A stretch of 64,000 nt of DNA from Thermodesulfobacteriota bacterium (GTDB lineage: Bacteria; Thermosulfidibacterota; Thermosulfidibacteria; Thermosulfidibacterales; B14-G1). The notes below the pieces were generated by a model, which saw only the letters and a list, made by a program, of their open reading frames with translations, had not been told where the DNA came from and made no database searches. Below, piece after piece: positions 1-9,600 of the stretch. Within the stretch, counting starts at the first letter, position 1. Each line of letters begins with the position of its first letter. A program made the translations under genes and the position numbers. Location of the stretch: NCBI GenBank assembly GCA_024274915.1, contig JAJSAC010000068.1, positions 18,005-82,004 of the forward strand, in the 5' to 3' direction.

Positions 1-203
1 TCATAAAAGCCGAGTACGCGCCTGAAGTGGATCCTGCCCACGTTCCCAAACTGAAGGCACGGCTGGAGACTGAGCTAAAGATCAAGGGACTCAGGGCGAC
101 GGTCCAGATGGTACCCCCCGGCACCTTGGAGAGAACGGAGTTCAAGGCGAGAAGGGTGATTGATAGTCGGGATTTGTACGAGGAGATGCGGAAGAAGGGA
201 TGA
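1..203 (+). CDS. Phenylacetate-CoA ligase family protein, C-terminal end (partial)
   Basis: Only the last 66 codons are in the window; the reading frame begins at base 3 and ends at TGA 201-203. The visible residues resemble the C-terminal lid domain of PaaK-type adenylate-forming ligases: a stretch predicted to be helical (KLKARLETELKIKG), then VQMVPPGTLERTEFKARRVID. The PGTL..(S/T)E.KA.RV(I/V)D pattern near the end is typical of that family, which activates phenylacetate or other aryl acids to CoA thioesters. The identification rests on this short tail, so the substrate is not known. The next gene lies 169 bases downstream. Confidence 0.65.
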   Translation, partial: IKAEYAPEVDPAHVPKLKARLETELKIKGLRATVQMVPPGTLERTEFKARRVIDSRDLYEEMRKKG

Positions 204-372
204 GGATGTGACAGGCGACGCCGGGGCGGTTCCCTTCCGAACTCTGAAAGGCTGCTGGGGCTGTAATAGAACCCTTTTTGCCCCTTTGTTTGGATGCCTC
301 GTTGCTAAGCTCCTTTGGAGGAACTAGATTTTACCTTGTGAGCCGCAAAAACTCTTTGAGACGGGGGGGAAG

Positions 373-864
373 ATGGGTAGACCTATCCATGCCGCGGGAA
401 GGAAAGAGTACGGTGGTGACGATCCTGGCACTCCTTACTACGAGCATCGTAAGTACCCTGAGCCTACGGTATGTGCCAAGTGTGGTTTGGTTTTTAAGAA
501 TGGGAGATGGACCTGGAACGGTTTCTCCTCTGATGGGAAGGTGAATAAGGGGTCCTGCCCAGCCTGCAGGAGAATTGATGACAAGTATCCTGGGGGAATT
601 GTCAGGCTGGAGGGGCCGTATTTCCTGGAGCGCAAAGAAGAGATAATGAATCTGGTGAAGAATGAGGAGGAAGATACCAAGGCTTTGAGGCCCCTTCAGC
701 GCATTATGGGTATGGAAGAAGATGACCACGGGGTTACCATTTACGTCACCTATCCCCATCTGGCTCGTCGTATCGGGGAAAAGGTGAACTCAGCCCACAA
801 GGGGGAGTTGAATTTTAGCTACAACGAGGGTGAGAAGTTTGTGAGGGTGCACTGGAGAAGGTGA
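373..864 (+). CDS. Small zinc-ribbon protein, BCAM0308-like
   Basis: A 163-residue soluble protein with two CxxC pairs (CAKC near residue 34 and CPAC near residue 62), consistent with one structural zinc ribbon in the N-terminal half. The C-terminal half (about residues 85-163) has an alpha/beta look and no catalytic motif I can name. The layout matches a conserved bacterial family usually labelled BCAM0308, sometimes likened to the zinc-ribbon part of the archaeal/eukaryotic NMD3 ribosome-export factor; its function is not established. ATG 373 follows a G-rich Shine-Dalgarno-like stretch. It is a single-gene unit closed by the terminator at 891-913. The family assignment is from memory. Confidence 0.6.
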   Translation: MGRPIHAAGRKEYGGDDPGTPYYEHRKYPEPTVCAKCGLVFKNGRWTWNGFSSDGKVNKGSCPACRRIDDKYPGGIVRLEGPYFLERKEEIMNLVKNEEEDTKALRPLQRIMGMEEDDHGVTIYVTYPHLARRIGEKVNSAHKGELNFSYNEGEKFVRVHWRR

Positions 865-890
865 GAATTGAGAGGGGTTCCTTTTGGTGT

Positions 891-913
891 GGGGGCTGGC
901 GGCCCCCCTTTTT
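891..913 (+). terminator. Rho-independent terminator after the zinc-ribbon gene
   Basis: A GC-only stem GGGGGC (891-896) / GCCCCC (902-907), loop TGGCG, is followed by a T run at 909-913. It lies 27 bases past the stop codon at 864 and separates this gene from the TPR-addB-addA-hflX run. Confidence 0.75.
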
Positions 914-987
914 CATTGGGATTGTGGCGTTGATGGGCTTTTCAAAATAGTTTATCTTCTCCCTAGCATGGGCCATGGGGGGTTGGA

Positions 988-1929
988 GTGGAGGCTTTTA
1001 TTCTTGATGGGGAAGTGGGATCCTTCGAGGCTGGTTTAGGGCTTGGTAAGGATTATGGCAGTTACTGGTATGGGGAAGGTAGGATTCTGGAAATTCCCAC
1101 CATTGGGACTGTCAAGCTGCCTAGGGAATTGGTAAAGCCTGTTTTTTACCCGGTGTTTCCAGGGATCTTTAACCATTGTTCCGAGGAATGCTACCAATGC
1201 AGTTTCCTGTGGGCCCTTAAGGCCTATCAGGAGAGGGACCTCTTCTCTGCTCTGGTCTTCTTCCAGGGGGGGGAGGACTCTCCTGAGGCTGCGGCCATGA
1301 TGGGTTTCATAATGCTCATTCAGAGCAAGAGGAAGGGGGCCATCCCCTTTTTAGAGATGTCCCTTGTGGAGGAAGGGGGAACCATGGGCTCTTTCCTGAG
1401 GGATTTGGGGTTGGTTCCCTATATCACCTTCACTTTTGCTCCCGGAGTGAGGATGGGGGTGACGGTGAGTCCAAAGGGAATTAGGGCCCTTCTGGCCCGT
1501 CTCTACAGAAGTATGGGCTTTAATGCCCCTGCCAGGGAGATTATGGAGAGGCTTGCCATGGGTGGCACGGACCCCGTTCTCCTTTTGGAGCTGGTGGAGC
1601 TTTACTTTTCTGAGGGACAGTACAACAGGATTGTGGAGTTGCTCCATGATCTGGAGAATGAAACCCCTGTGCATACGGCCTTGCTTTTCTATTTGGCCAT
1701 GGCTTTGGAGGCCTTGAACATTCCTCGATTGGCCTTTGTCGCTTATAATAAGGCTTTGAGGCGTAAGAAGGGAAGGGATCCCCATCTCTTGAGAACTATC
1801 CGGTATCGCAGGGCCCTCCTTTACGAAAAGATGGGCATGCGCCGGCGTTACCGCCAGGAGCTGGAGCGCCTGTGGGAGGAAGATCCCCACTACCTGGATT
1901 TGGGAGAGAGGATGGCGGGGCTTCTCTGA
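988..1929 (+). CDS. TPR-like helical-repeat protein, function unknown
   Basis: A 313-residue protein read from GTG 988. I do not recognise a named family. From about residue 70 on it is a string of amphipathic helices with TPR-like spacing (for example AYQERDLFSALVFFQ, FNAPAREIMERL, ELYFSEGQYNRIVELL, LAFVAYNKALRRKKG), ending in a basic stretch. There is no signal peptide or membrane segment. The stop codon overlaps the start of addB (ATGA at 1929), so the two are probably translationally coupled. That position suggests, without proving, a role alongside the AddAB nuclease. The first 60 residues look different and contain a CSEECYQC cluster. Confidence 0.6.
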   Translation: MEAFILDGEVGSFEAGLGLGKDYGSYWYGEGRILEIPTIGTVKLPRELVKPVFYPVFPGIFNHCSEECYQCSFLWALKAYQERDLFSALVFFQGGEDSPEAAAMMGFIMLIQSKRKGAIPFLEMSLVEEGGTMGSFLRDLGLVPYITFTFAPGVRMGVTVSPKGIRALLARLYRSMGFNAPAREIMERLAMGGTDPVLLLELVELYFSEGQYNRIVELLHDLENETPVHTALLFYLAMALEALNIPRLAFVAYNKALRRKKGRDPHLLRTIRYRRALLYEKMGMRRRYRQELERLWEEDPHYLDLGERMAGLL

Positions 1930-4694
1930 TGGGAGGGGGTCTCAGGGTTCTAGTTGGGCCTGCAGGATCGGGCAAGACGAGAAGGGTTCTGGAAAGTTTT
2001 GTTCGTGAGTTGGAAAAGGGGGGAGAACCCCTTCTCCTTTTGCCCTCCAGTCACAGGGTGGGAGAGGTGAAGGCGCGATTCCTCTCCCAAGGTGTTCCAC
2101 CTGGGTTGGCCACTATACATACCCTTGAAAGTCTTTTGAATATGGTGTTTTCGGGTACCCCCTATGCTTATAGGCGACTCAACGCTGTGGAGACCCAAGC
2201 TATTGTGGAAGAAGTGGTGAGGCAAGTGCAGCCTAGGCTGAGATACTTCTCTGAAATGGGCCTCCGATGGGGGTTCGGCCGGGTGGTGGCCCGTTTTCTG
2301 AAGGAAGCCATGGTGCTGGAGGAAGGGGAGGTCTTCCTGAAGGAGGTGAAGCCTCCCGAAAAGGCCAGGGATCTGGCCCTGATACTGAACGCTTACAGGG
2401 AGGTTTTGAATGATAAGGGCCTGCTGGACGAGACCCTGGCCTTTGTAGAGGCCGCCAGGTTGGTGGGGGAGGGAAGGGCTCCTTCCCTGGCAGGGGTTAC
2501 CCATCTTTTGGTGGACGGATTTTACGATTTCACCACTGCCCAGTGGGCCCTGATGGAGACCCTTATAGATTTTCTACCCCGTACCACCTTCGCCCTCCTA
2601 TATCACTCTTCTAGGCCTCGCCTTTTCTCCTTGCCCGGTAGGCTTCTGGAGAGGCTGAAGACCCGCGGAGCTGAAGTGGAGGAGCTGGAGGGGACTGACT
2701 GGCCTCTCTCACCTCTGGAGAGGCGCCTGGGTCGAGGAATGGTTTTCATCTCCAAAGTGGATCTTTCCTCGCGGGTCTTTCTCATTAAAGGAGGTGGTCC
2801 TTGGGGGGAGGTGAGGTGGGTGGCTTATAAAGTGGCTTCCCTTGTAAGAGAGGGGGTGCGGCCCTGGGATATTGGCGTGGTGGTCAGGGATCTGTCCCTT
2901 CGGAGAGGGGAACTGGAAGAGGCTCTGGAGGCCTGGGGGGTTCCCTTCCATGTCACTCAACATCCTGCCCTGGCTGAGCATCCCCTGGTGAATCTGGCGG
3001 TGATGCTTCTCAAGGCCCGGCTTGAGGAGTTACCTGCCAACAGATTGGTTTCTATAGCATTATCGTCCCTGGTGCCCTTGGGCGTGGAGACCCGAGAGGA
3101 GATCCTTAAATTGGTAGAGAAGGTCCAATACGTCTTGGGTCTGAAAACCTGGAAGTCCTTGCTTGCCGATTTAGGAGATTTTCCCCGGGCTTCCAGCTGG
3201 ATGACGGTCACCCTTTTGCCGGCGTTGGAAGCCATTCCCATCCGGGCCCGGGGTGGAGAGATGGTGGAAGGGATGGAGGAGGCACTGCACATCTTGGGTA
3301 TGGGAGAAGACCCCATTCTATCCTTCTTCAAAGAGGCCATGTTGTGGGTGGTGAGGGGCAGGGAGGTGGCGGGGGGAGGCGAGTTTACCTTGGAAGACTT
3401 CCTCCTGGGTCTGGGAGGTGTGCTGAGGGAGTCCCACTATTCTCCTCTGGTGTCTAGGGAAGGGGTGACGGTCATGGGGTTACTGGATGGTCGCCAGTCT
3501 TCATTCTCCCACCTCTTCTTTGTGGGCCTTCACCAAGGCAGCTTCCCTGCCCAGGTTCAGTCCGATCCCCTTTTGAGGGATGGGGATAGGGAGCGAATAA
3601 ACAGGGCTTACAAGGCAGCTGTGCTGTCCCTTCCAGGGGAGCATAGGGGTGAGGAAGACAGGCTTCTCTTCTATATAGGCGTTACCCGGGCCCGGGATAA
3701 CCTCTATCTTTCATACAATGCCAGGGATGAGGATGGTAAACCTCTATCTCCTTCTCCTTATTTGATCCAACTCTTGGAGGGGGTGGATCATACTGTGGTG
3801 GAGGGGGTTCCACCTTTACCCTTCACTGTAGGTGGTAGGGAACCCATGATGGAAGAGCGCATAGAGCCGCCTTTCCCTCTGCCCCAGGTGTGGACCCCTA
3901 CCCAGATAGAGACCTATGCCCACTGCCCGTATGCCTTTTTCCTCCGCTATGTTTTGGGGATAGAGCCTTTCCAGGTACCTGTGGAAGAGGCCCTGAGTAC
4001 TTCCATCGGAGAACTCTATCATCGGGTATTGGAGGATTACGAAAGGGCCAGGTTGGAGGGCCATGGAGGATTGAGAGAAAACCTGGCTCTTTTGGAGGAG
4101 GTGGCTGGGGAGGTCTTTGAGAGGTTCCTCAAAGAGGGCAAGGTGGGTCATCAGGGACTTTTTAGGGCCGAAGCAGAGCGTCATCTGGATGTGCTCAGGA
4201 CCTTTGTACGGTGGGAGACGGAGGAAGGCCATTCCCCTCCGTCTGGCGTGGAGGAGCCTGTGCAGGGCGATTATGGTGGTATTCCCCTGGAGGGCAGAGT
4301 GGATAGGGTTCAAGAAGATGGTGAGGGATGGGCCCTTTGGGATTACAAGACGGGCAGTAGGTACGCCTTTGAGAAGAAGTGGAAGAAGAAGCTTCTCTTC
4401 CAACCTTACATTTATGCCCATCTAATGGAGTCCCGAGGCAGGGTCTGCCGGCGGTTCCGCTATCTTTTTCTTCTCCAGATGGATAGGGGGAAAAAGGGGT
4501 TTCTTGATTTGGAGGTCTCGGCTCCGGAGCGCCGGGAGATGTTGGATCTTATGGTGGATCTGGTAAATATGGCCAGAGAGGGCCTTTTCCCTTTCCGTTC
4601 CCAGGATGTGGGTCTGGAGGAGACAGACGATAAGTGTCGCTACTGCCCCTATAAAAGGCTGTGCCGCAGGGAGGATAAGCCCCTTGGGTGGTGA
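1929..4694 (+). CDS. addB: AddB-type helicase-nuclease subunit
   Basis: 921 residues. It forms, with AddA, the AddAB (RexAB-like) complex that resects double-strand breaks ahead of RecA. Visible parts: Walker A GPAGSGKT at residues 10-17; a degenerate UvrD-like helicase body; a RecB-type PD-(D/E)XK nuclease at the C-terminus with WDYKTG around D805. It has the iron-staple cysteines of AddB: C666 (YAHCPYAFF) and C903-x2-C906-x5-C912 near the C-terminus, expected to bind a 4Fe-4S cluster. I start it at ATG 1929 (ATGA overlap with the upstream stop) rather than at an earlier in-frame start at 1872, because the Walker A then falls at the normal N-terminal place. Confidence 0.9.
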   Translation: MGGGLRVLVGPAGSGKTRRVLESFVRELEKGGEPLLLLPSSHRVGEVKARFLSQGVPPGLATIHTLESLLNMVFSGTPYAYRRLNAVETQAIVEEVVRQVQPRLRYFSEMGLRWGFGRVVARFLKEAMVLEEGEVFLKEVKPPEKARDLALILNAYREVLNDKGLLDETLAFVEAARLVGEGRAPSLAGVTHLLVDGFYDFTTAQWALMETLIDFLPRTTFALLYHSSRPRLFSLPGRLLERLKTRGAEVEELEGTDWPLSPLERRLGRGMVFISKVDLSSRVFLIKGGGPWGEVRWVAYKVASLVREGVRPWDIGVVVRDLSLRRGELEEALEAWGVPFHVTQHPALAEHPLVNLAVMLLKARLEELPANRLVSIALSSLVPLGVETREEILKLVEKVQYVLGLKTWKSLLADLGDFPRASSWMTVTLLPALEAIPIRARGGEMVEGMEEALHILGMGEDPILSFFKEAMLWVVRGREVAGGGEFTLEDFLLGLGGVLRESHYSPLVSREGVTVMGLLDGRQSSFSHLFFVGLHQGSFPAQVQSDPLLRDGDRERINRAYKAAVLSLPGEHRGEEDRLLFYIGVTRARDNLYLSYNARDEDGKPLSPSPYLIQLLEGVDHTVVEGVPPLPFTVGGREPMMEERIEPPFPLPQVWTPTQIETYAHCPYAFFLRYVLGIEPFQVPVEEALSTSIGELYHRVLEDYERARLEGHGGLRENLALLEEVAGEVFERFLKEGKVGHQGLFRAEAERHLDVLRTFVRWETEEGHSPPSGVEEPVQGDYGGIPLEGRVDRVQEDGEGWALWDYKTGSRYAFEKKWKKKLLFQPYIYAHLMESRGRVCRRFRYLFLLQMDRGKKGFLDLEVSAPERREMLDLMVDLVNMAREGLFPFRSQDVGLEETDDKCRYCPYKRLCRREDKPLGW

Positions 4695-7600
4695 GAGGGA
4701 AGGGTTTCTGGCCTACTTGGAAGAGGAGGGTTTCACTGGGGAGCAGAGGGAAGCCATTCTGGCCCCTGGCAATGTGATAGTGGAGGCTGGGGCAGGGACA
4801 GGCAAGACCAAAACCCTGGTGGCCCGTTATCTGTACCACGTGCTAGTAGACGGATTTGCTCCCTCCCAGGTGGTTGCCCTCACCTTCACTGAAAAGGCCG
4901 CTCAGGAGATGAAGGACAGGATAGCCCAGGAACTGGGGAAGTTTATAGGCACCTATCTGGAGGACAGGGCAGCAAGGGCTTTGGAGACCGTGGTTCACGC
5001 TCCTATAAAGACCTTCCACGGCTTTGCTGCCTATCTTCTCAGGGAATACCCCGTAGAGACGGGAGTGGATCCTGCCTTTTCCGTTTTGGATGATATGGGG
5101 GAGGGGCTCCTCCTTGATGAGGCCATCAATGGCTACCTATCGGGCCATCTGGATTCCCCCGCCCTCACCCTTCTCCTCTCACGTTGGAACGTCTTTCAGC
5201 TCAAAAGGGCCTTGAGGCTTTTTTTTACATCTGTAATCCCGGAATCGGAGTGGGAAGAAGTGGAAGGGGCTGCCCTGAAGGCCTTTCCTTGTCTGGATCA
5301 GGTCTCCCTCCCCAGGGAGCTGGAGATGGTGAAGGATCATCTGGCTGCGAGGAGGGAGGTGGAGAGGCTCATGGCCCAGGGCAGATGTCCGGGGCTATTT
5401 CCCAGGGTGCTCAATTCCCTGGACATGTTGGAGCATCTCCTTTCTCGCATTTCCCATGGGGAAGATCCAGTCCCTGGGCTCACAAGGATAGCTAGAGAAC
5501 TGGAGGCTTTCCCCTCGTGGGGCAGATGCCGTCATCTCCAGGAGTTGGAGGCCTTGAAGCATCTGGCCCCCCTCATATGGGAGTGGCTGGAGGCTCGGGA
5601 GGGGAAGGGGTTCTACAGGGCCTTCATTGAGGTGGCCAGGGGTGTGGATGAGACATTGGTGAGGATGAAGCTCAGAGAAGGTGTCCTCTCCTTCTCCGAT
5701 TTACAGAAGGGGCTTATCAGGGGGCTGCGTAGGAATAGGGGATTGGTGGAGGAGCTTAAGGATCGCTTCCGTCGCTTTTTGGTGGATGAATACCAGGACA
5801 CCAACGAATTTCAGAGGGAGGTGGTGTGTCGCCTCTGTGAGGAGGTGGGGGAGTACGCCCCCCAGTATCAGGGGGCCAGGTTGGAAGAGGGGAAGCTTTT
5901 CATTGTGGGGGACCCCAAGCAGTCCATATATGCTTTTAGAGGAGGAGACGTGGCCGTCTATGCCAGGACCAGGGTGCAGATGGGAGAGGGAGCGGCCAAG
6001 CTCCTTTCGCTAAGCTTTCGCAGCGGGTCTTCTTTAGTGGATGCTGTCAATGCCCTATTCTCCACTGTTTTTTTCCCTTCTGTGCCCCTCCCCGAGGAGT
6101 ACGTGGTGCCTTTCACACCCCTTACCTCTCCCCGGGATGGGGGAGAGGTATGGATTTGGAGTCTGGATGAGGGGGACGACTATCTTCAGGCTGTGGCCCG
6201 CTTGGTGCTGGGAGTAAAAAAGGAGGGAAGGCGGTGGGGAGATATAGCCCTGCTGGTGAGGCGCAATGTTACGGCTGTGGAGCTTTACCAATACCTGTCT
6301 GGCCTCAATATACCCCTGGTCTCTTCCACCACGGGATCTTTGGAGGAGAGGCGGGAGGTCCAGGATCTCCTGTTGTATCTCAAGGCCCTGGATAACCCTG
6401 CTGATAACTACTCAATAGCGGGGATACTTCTGGCTCCCTTTGTTGGGGTGAGCCATGGAGCCTTGCTCAGACTCTCTTCCAGAGGTGTGGGTCTTTACAG
6501 GGCTTGGCAGGGGGCGGTGGAAAGGTCAGCTGGGACCTGGGGCATTGAACAGGGGGACTTGGAGGCCCTAGCCCGGGGACTGGAGGTCTTCCAGGATCTC
6601 ATGAAGAAAAAGGACAGGCTCACCATCAGTGGTCTCATCCAAGAGGTGGTGAGGTCAACGGGGTATGGAGCCTGGCTGGCTCGTCAGCCTTGGGGGGACC
6701 AGGCCTTGGCCAATCTCGATCGTTTGGCCAGGGTGGCTAGGCGCTTTCAGAAGGGGCGGCTTTTCACCCTTTCGGAGTTTCTAATATATCTCGATCATTG
6801 GGGCCTTTCGTCCCGGGAGATTCAGGAAGGAGTGGAGGGCGAAGACGCTGTTGCCATCCTTACCGTTCACGCAGCCAAGGGATTGGAGTTCCCCGTGGTG
6901 ATTCTGGCCGAGACATGGAGTAGGTTTAGAAGGAATAACGATCCCGTTCTTTATGACCCTCAGGGAGGCTTTGCCATCAGGATTCCAGGGGTGGATACAG
7001 CACCCCATTACGGAAGGGTGAGGGCCATGAAAGACGCCAAAGGCTGGGAGGAAGAGAAGAGACTCCTTTACGTGGCCTTTACCAGGGCTATGGACGAGCT
7101 TCATCTGGTCCTTCGAACTGGTGGTCACCGGGGACAGACTTGGCATTCCCTTTTGAAGGAGGCGGGGGTGGAGAGGCTGGCCCGAAAGGGGGAGTGGGAC
7201 AGGCTGCCGCCCCAGGAGAGACTGGGCTCTAAGGAGAGGATGGGAAAAGAGTTGTGTTTACCTCCCCTGGAGAAGAAAGGCCGTGGTGAACTGGCCATTG
7301 GGGTCAGATACCTGCTGGGCCATAGTGAGGTGGAGGAAGGGGGAGTAGGCACCCTGTTGCACCGGGCCCTGAAAGAGATCTCCCATCCCCGGGAGGCCGG
7401 TGAATGGTTCCGACTTAACACCCCTTCTTTCTCTTCTCGAGATATGGTCCTTTCGAGGCGGACCTTTGTGAGGATGATAAGGGACTACTTTTCCAGTTCT
7501 CTGTACCTGGAGGTGGTGGCCAAGGCCCGCCGCCTCTATCGTGAGTTGCCCCTCGAGGCTCTTTACAGGTCTGTGAAAGTGAAAGGAAGGCCGGACCTTC

Positions 7601-7875
7601 TGGCCGTTATGGAGGACGATTCTTTGGTATTGGTGGAATATAAGCTCCGTCGTTCCATTGTGGCCATTGGGGAATATGTTGATCAATTGGCCCTTTACGC
7701 CTGGCTGGTGAAGCAGCATACAGGCCACTGGCCCCACGAAGTCTATCTCTATTACTTGGCCTCCGGGGAGGGGGAGAAGGTAGATGTTGGGGCCTTGAGG
7801 GGGAGGGCCCTTGCCCTTTTGGAGGAGGGGTATATAAAGCTCATTGAGGATACCACTACCCAGGGGGAGGTGTAA
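4684..7875 (+). CDS. addA: AddA-type helicase-nuclease subunit
   Basis: About 1063 residues, a UvrD/RecB-family ATP-dependent 3'-5' helicase with a C-terminal nuclease. Visible motifs: Q-motif region FTGEQREAI; Walker A GAGTGKT at residues 36-42; LVDEYQDTN (motif II); VGDPKQSIYAFRG (III); TVHAAKGLEFPVV (V); LLYVAFTRA (VI); RecB-type nuclease GRPDLL...LVEYK near residue 985. The start is not obvious. An ATG at 4606 would overlap addB by 89 bases. TTG 4684 has a GGGAGGAT Shine-Dalgarno about 8-10 bases upstream and an 11-base overlap, so I prefer it. The order addB-addA is the usual one. Confidence 0.88.
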   Translation: MGGEREGFLAYLEEEGFTGEQREAILAPGNVIVEAGAGTGKTKTLVARYLYHVLVDGFAPSQVVALTFTEKAAQEMKDRIAQELGKFIGTYLEDRAARALETVVHAPIKTFHGFAAYLLREYPVETGVDPAFSVLDDMGEGLLLDEAINGYLSGHLDSPALTLLLSRWNVFQLKRALRLFFTSVIPESEWEEVEGAALKAFPCLDQVSLPRELEMVKDHLAARREVERLMAQGRCPGLFPRVLNSLDMLEHLLSRISHGEDPVPGLTRIARELEAFPSWGRCRHLQELEALKHLAPLIWEWLEAREGKGFYRAFIEVARGVDETLVRMKLREGVLSFSDLQKGLIRGLRRNRGLVEELKDRFRRFLVDEYQDTNEFQREVVCRLCEEVGEYAPQYQGARLEEGKLFIVGDPKQSIYAFRGGDVAVYARTRVQMGEGAAKLLSLSFRSGSSLVDAVNALFSTVFFPSVPLPEEYVVPFTPLTSPRDGGEVWIWSLDEGDDYLQAVARLVLGVKKEGRRWGDIALLVRRNVTAVELYQYLSGLNIPLVSSTTGSLEERREVQDLLLYLKALDNPADNYSIAGILLAPFVGVSHGALLRLSSRGVGLYRAWQGAVERSAGTWGIEQGDLEALARGLEVFQDLMKKKDRLTISGLIQEVVRSTGYGAWLARQPWGDQALANLDRLARVARRFQKGRLFTLSEFLIYLDHWGLSSREIQEGVEGEDAVAILTVHAAKGLEFPVVILAETWSRFRRNNDPVLYDPQGGFAIRIPGVDTAPHYGRVRAMKDAKGWEEEKRLLYVAFTRAMDELHLVLRTGGHRGQTWHSLLKEAGVERLARKGEWDRLPPQERLGSKERMGKELCLPPLEKKGRGELAIGVRYLLGHSEVEEGGVGTLLHRALKEISHPREAGEWFRLNTPSFSSRDMVLSRRTFVRMIRDYFSSSLYLEVVAKARRLYRELPLEALYRSVKVKGRPDLLAVMEDDSLVLVEYKLRRSIVAIGEYVDQLALYAWLVKQHTGHWPHEVYLYYLASGEGEKVDVGALRGRALALLEEGYIKLIEDTTTQGEV

Positions 7876-9514
7876 GAGCATCAAGGTTTATGGTGATCTT
7901 AGGCGGTTGGCACCCAGGGAGAGAAAGGCCCTGGAGCGTTTCTACCGCAGGAGGATTTCATCCTCTGCCCTGATAACGCCTGAAGTGGCACGTGCCCTGG
8001 CCCAGGTATCCTGGGATCTAAACAGACAGGTGGCCCTTCTGGTGGACCGAGGGGGACGTGTACATTATGTCGTCTTGGGTGATCATACTTCCATCCTGAT
8101 TCCCGACTTGTCCCAGTACCGGGTGGGGCCCGATAGGCTTAGGGGATTGCGATGTATCCATACCCACCTTAAAGAGGAGCCCCTTTCCCAGGAAGACCTT
8201 ACGGACATGGCCCTTCTCCGCTTGGATGCTATGGTGGGTGTTACTGTCAAGGGGGGGTTGCCGGGCAGGGTTTTTATGGCCCATCTGTCGCCCGGGAATG
8301 GGGGAGATAGCCCCTGGGAGTTTATGGAATGGGAACACCCCACCAGGGTCGATCTGTCTTTCAACCATTTCATTCGGGAGTTGGAGGATGCCCTGGCCCG
8401 TTCTTTTAGGGGCAGGGAACTCAGGGATGGTGGCGAAAGGGCTATCCTTATAAGTGCCACCAACCAGAACGCTTGGGAGGCCCAGAGATCCATGATGGAG
8501 TTGGAGGCCCTGGCCGCCTCAGCTGGTGTCCAGGTGCTGGACAGGGTTATTCAGAAGGTGAGACGTTACCATCCCTCCTTTCTCATGGGTAAGGGTAAGC
8601 TCAGGGAAATCATGATCCAGGGTCTTCACTTGGGGGCCACAATGCTTGTCTTCGACCAAGAGCTCACCCCTGTCCAAGTCAACAACATTGCGGGGATGGT
8701 GGACCTCAAGGTGATTGATCGGACCCAGCTCATTTTGGACATCTTCGCCCGGAGGGCCATGAGCCGAGAGGGTAAGATCCAGGTAGAGTTGGCCCAACTG
8801 CGCTATCTTTTGCCCCGTTTGGTGGGCAGAGGGACGGCCATGTCCCGTTTGATGGGCGGAGTAGGGGGGCGTGGCCCAGGGGAGACCAAGTTGGAGGTGG
8901 ATCGTCGTCGGGTTAAGGAAAGGATTGCCCGTTTGGAGCGCCAACTCAAAGCCCTGGAGAAGGGGCGAAGGGAGCGGAGAAAAGCAAGGAAGAGGCAGGA
9001 GGTGCCCGTAGTATCCATTGTAGGCTACACCAATGCTGGAAAATCCACTCTCCTCAACACCTTGACAGGGGCGGGGATACCAGTGGAGGACCGCTTTTTT
9101 GCTACATTGGATCCTACCAATCGCACAGTGATGTTGCCCGGTGGCACCCTTTGTGTCCTCTCTGACACCGTGGGATTCATAAGGCGTATGCCGGATGATC
9201 TCAAGGTTGCCTTTAGGACCACTTTGGAGGAGCTTCAGGATGCCACTCTTCTCCTACACGTTGTGGATGCTACCAGTCCCTACATGGAGGAGGAGATGGA
9301 GGCTGTAGAGGAGATTCTCCATGAGTTGGGGTTGGAGCATAAACCTCGGTTGGTAGCCTATAATAAGATGGACCTTCTGAGCGAGGACTTTCCTGCCAAC
9401 GGTCTGGCCATTTCGGCGAAAAGAGGGGAGAATCTAGACCTTCTTCTCCGCGCGGTGGAAGAGAAGATAAGGGAATCCTTTGAAGAGTCCCAAATGCAAA
9501 TGGAGTTGACTTAG
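7844..9514 (+). CDS. hflX: GTPase HflX, long form
   Basis: About 556 residues. HflX is a ribosome-associated GTPase that splits stalled or heat-damaged 70S ribosomes. Visible: the HflX domain (VDLKVIDRTQLILDIFA; GGRGPGETKLE), then the GTPase domain with G1 GYTNAGKST at residues 394-402, G3 DTVGF, G4 NKMD and a G5-like SAKRG. It is roughly 130 residues longer than the E. coli protein because of an N-terminal extension, a form also known in other anaerobes. The only in-frame start near the right place is TTG 7844, preceded by a GGAGGAGGGG stretch and overlapping addA by 32 bases. It is the last gene of the addBA run. Confidence 0.9.
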   Translation: MRIPLPRGRCKSIKVYGDLRRLAPRERKALERFYRRRISSSALITPEVARALAQVSWDLNRQVALLVDRGGRVHYVVLGDHTSILIPDLSQYRVGPDRLRGLRCIHTHLKEEPLSQEDLTDMALLRLDAMVGVTVKGGLPGRVFMAHLSPGNGGDSPWEFMEWEHPTRVDLSFNHFIRELEDALARSFRGRELRDGGERAILISATNQNAWEAQRSMMELEALAASAGVQVLDRVIQKVRRYHPSFLMGKGKLREIMIQGLHLGATMLVFDQELTPVQVNNIAGMVDLKVIDRTQLILDIFARRAMSREGKIQVELAQLRYLLPRLVGRGTAMSRLMGGVGGRGPGETKLEVDRRRVKERIARLERQLKALEKGRRERRKARKRQEVPVVSIVGYTNAGKSTLLNTLTGAGIPVEDRFFATLDPTNRTVMLPGGTLCVLSDTVGFIRRMPDDLKVAFRTTLEELQDATLLLHVVDATSPYMEEEMEAVEEILHELGLEHKPRLVAYNKMDLLSEDFPANGLAISAKRGENLDLLLRAVEEKIRESFEESQMQMELT

Positions 9515-9600
9515 CTCCGTTTAACCTGTGGTTCAGGGACGTCTCTTCGGATAAACAGCCTCAAGCCCTTTGGTGGCTGGGGAGTTCTCGTGGCCTCCAG

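Noticed and set aside
4606..4683. ATG 4606 as the start of addA
   Set aside because: It would overlap addB by 89 bases and add 26 residues not expected before the Q motif. TTG 4684 has the better ribosome-binding site.
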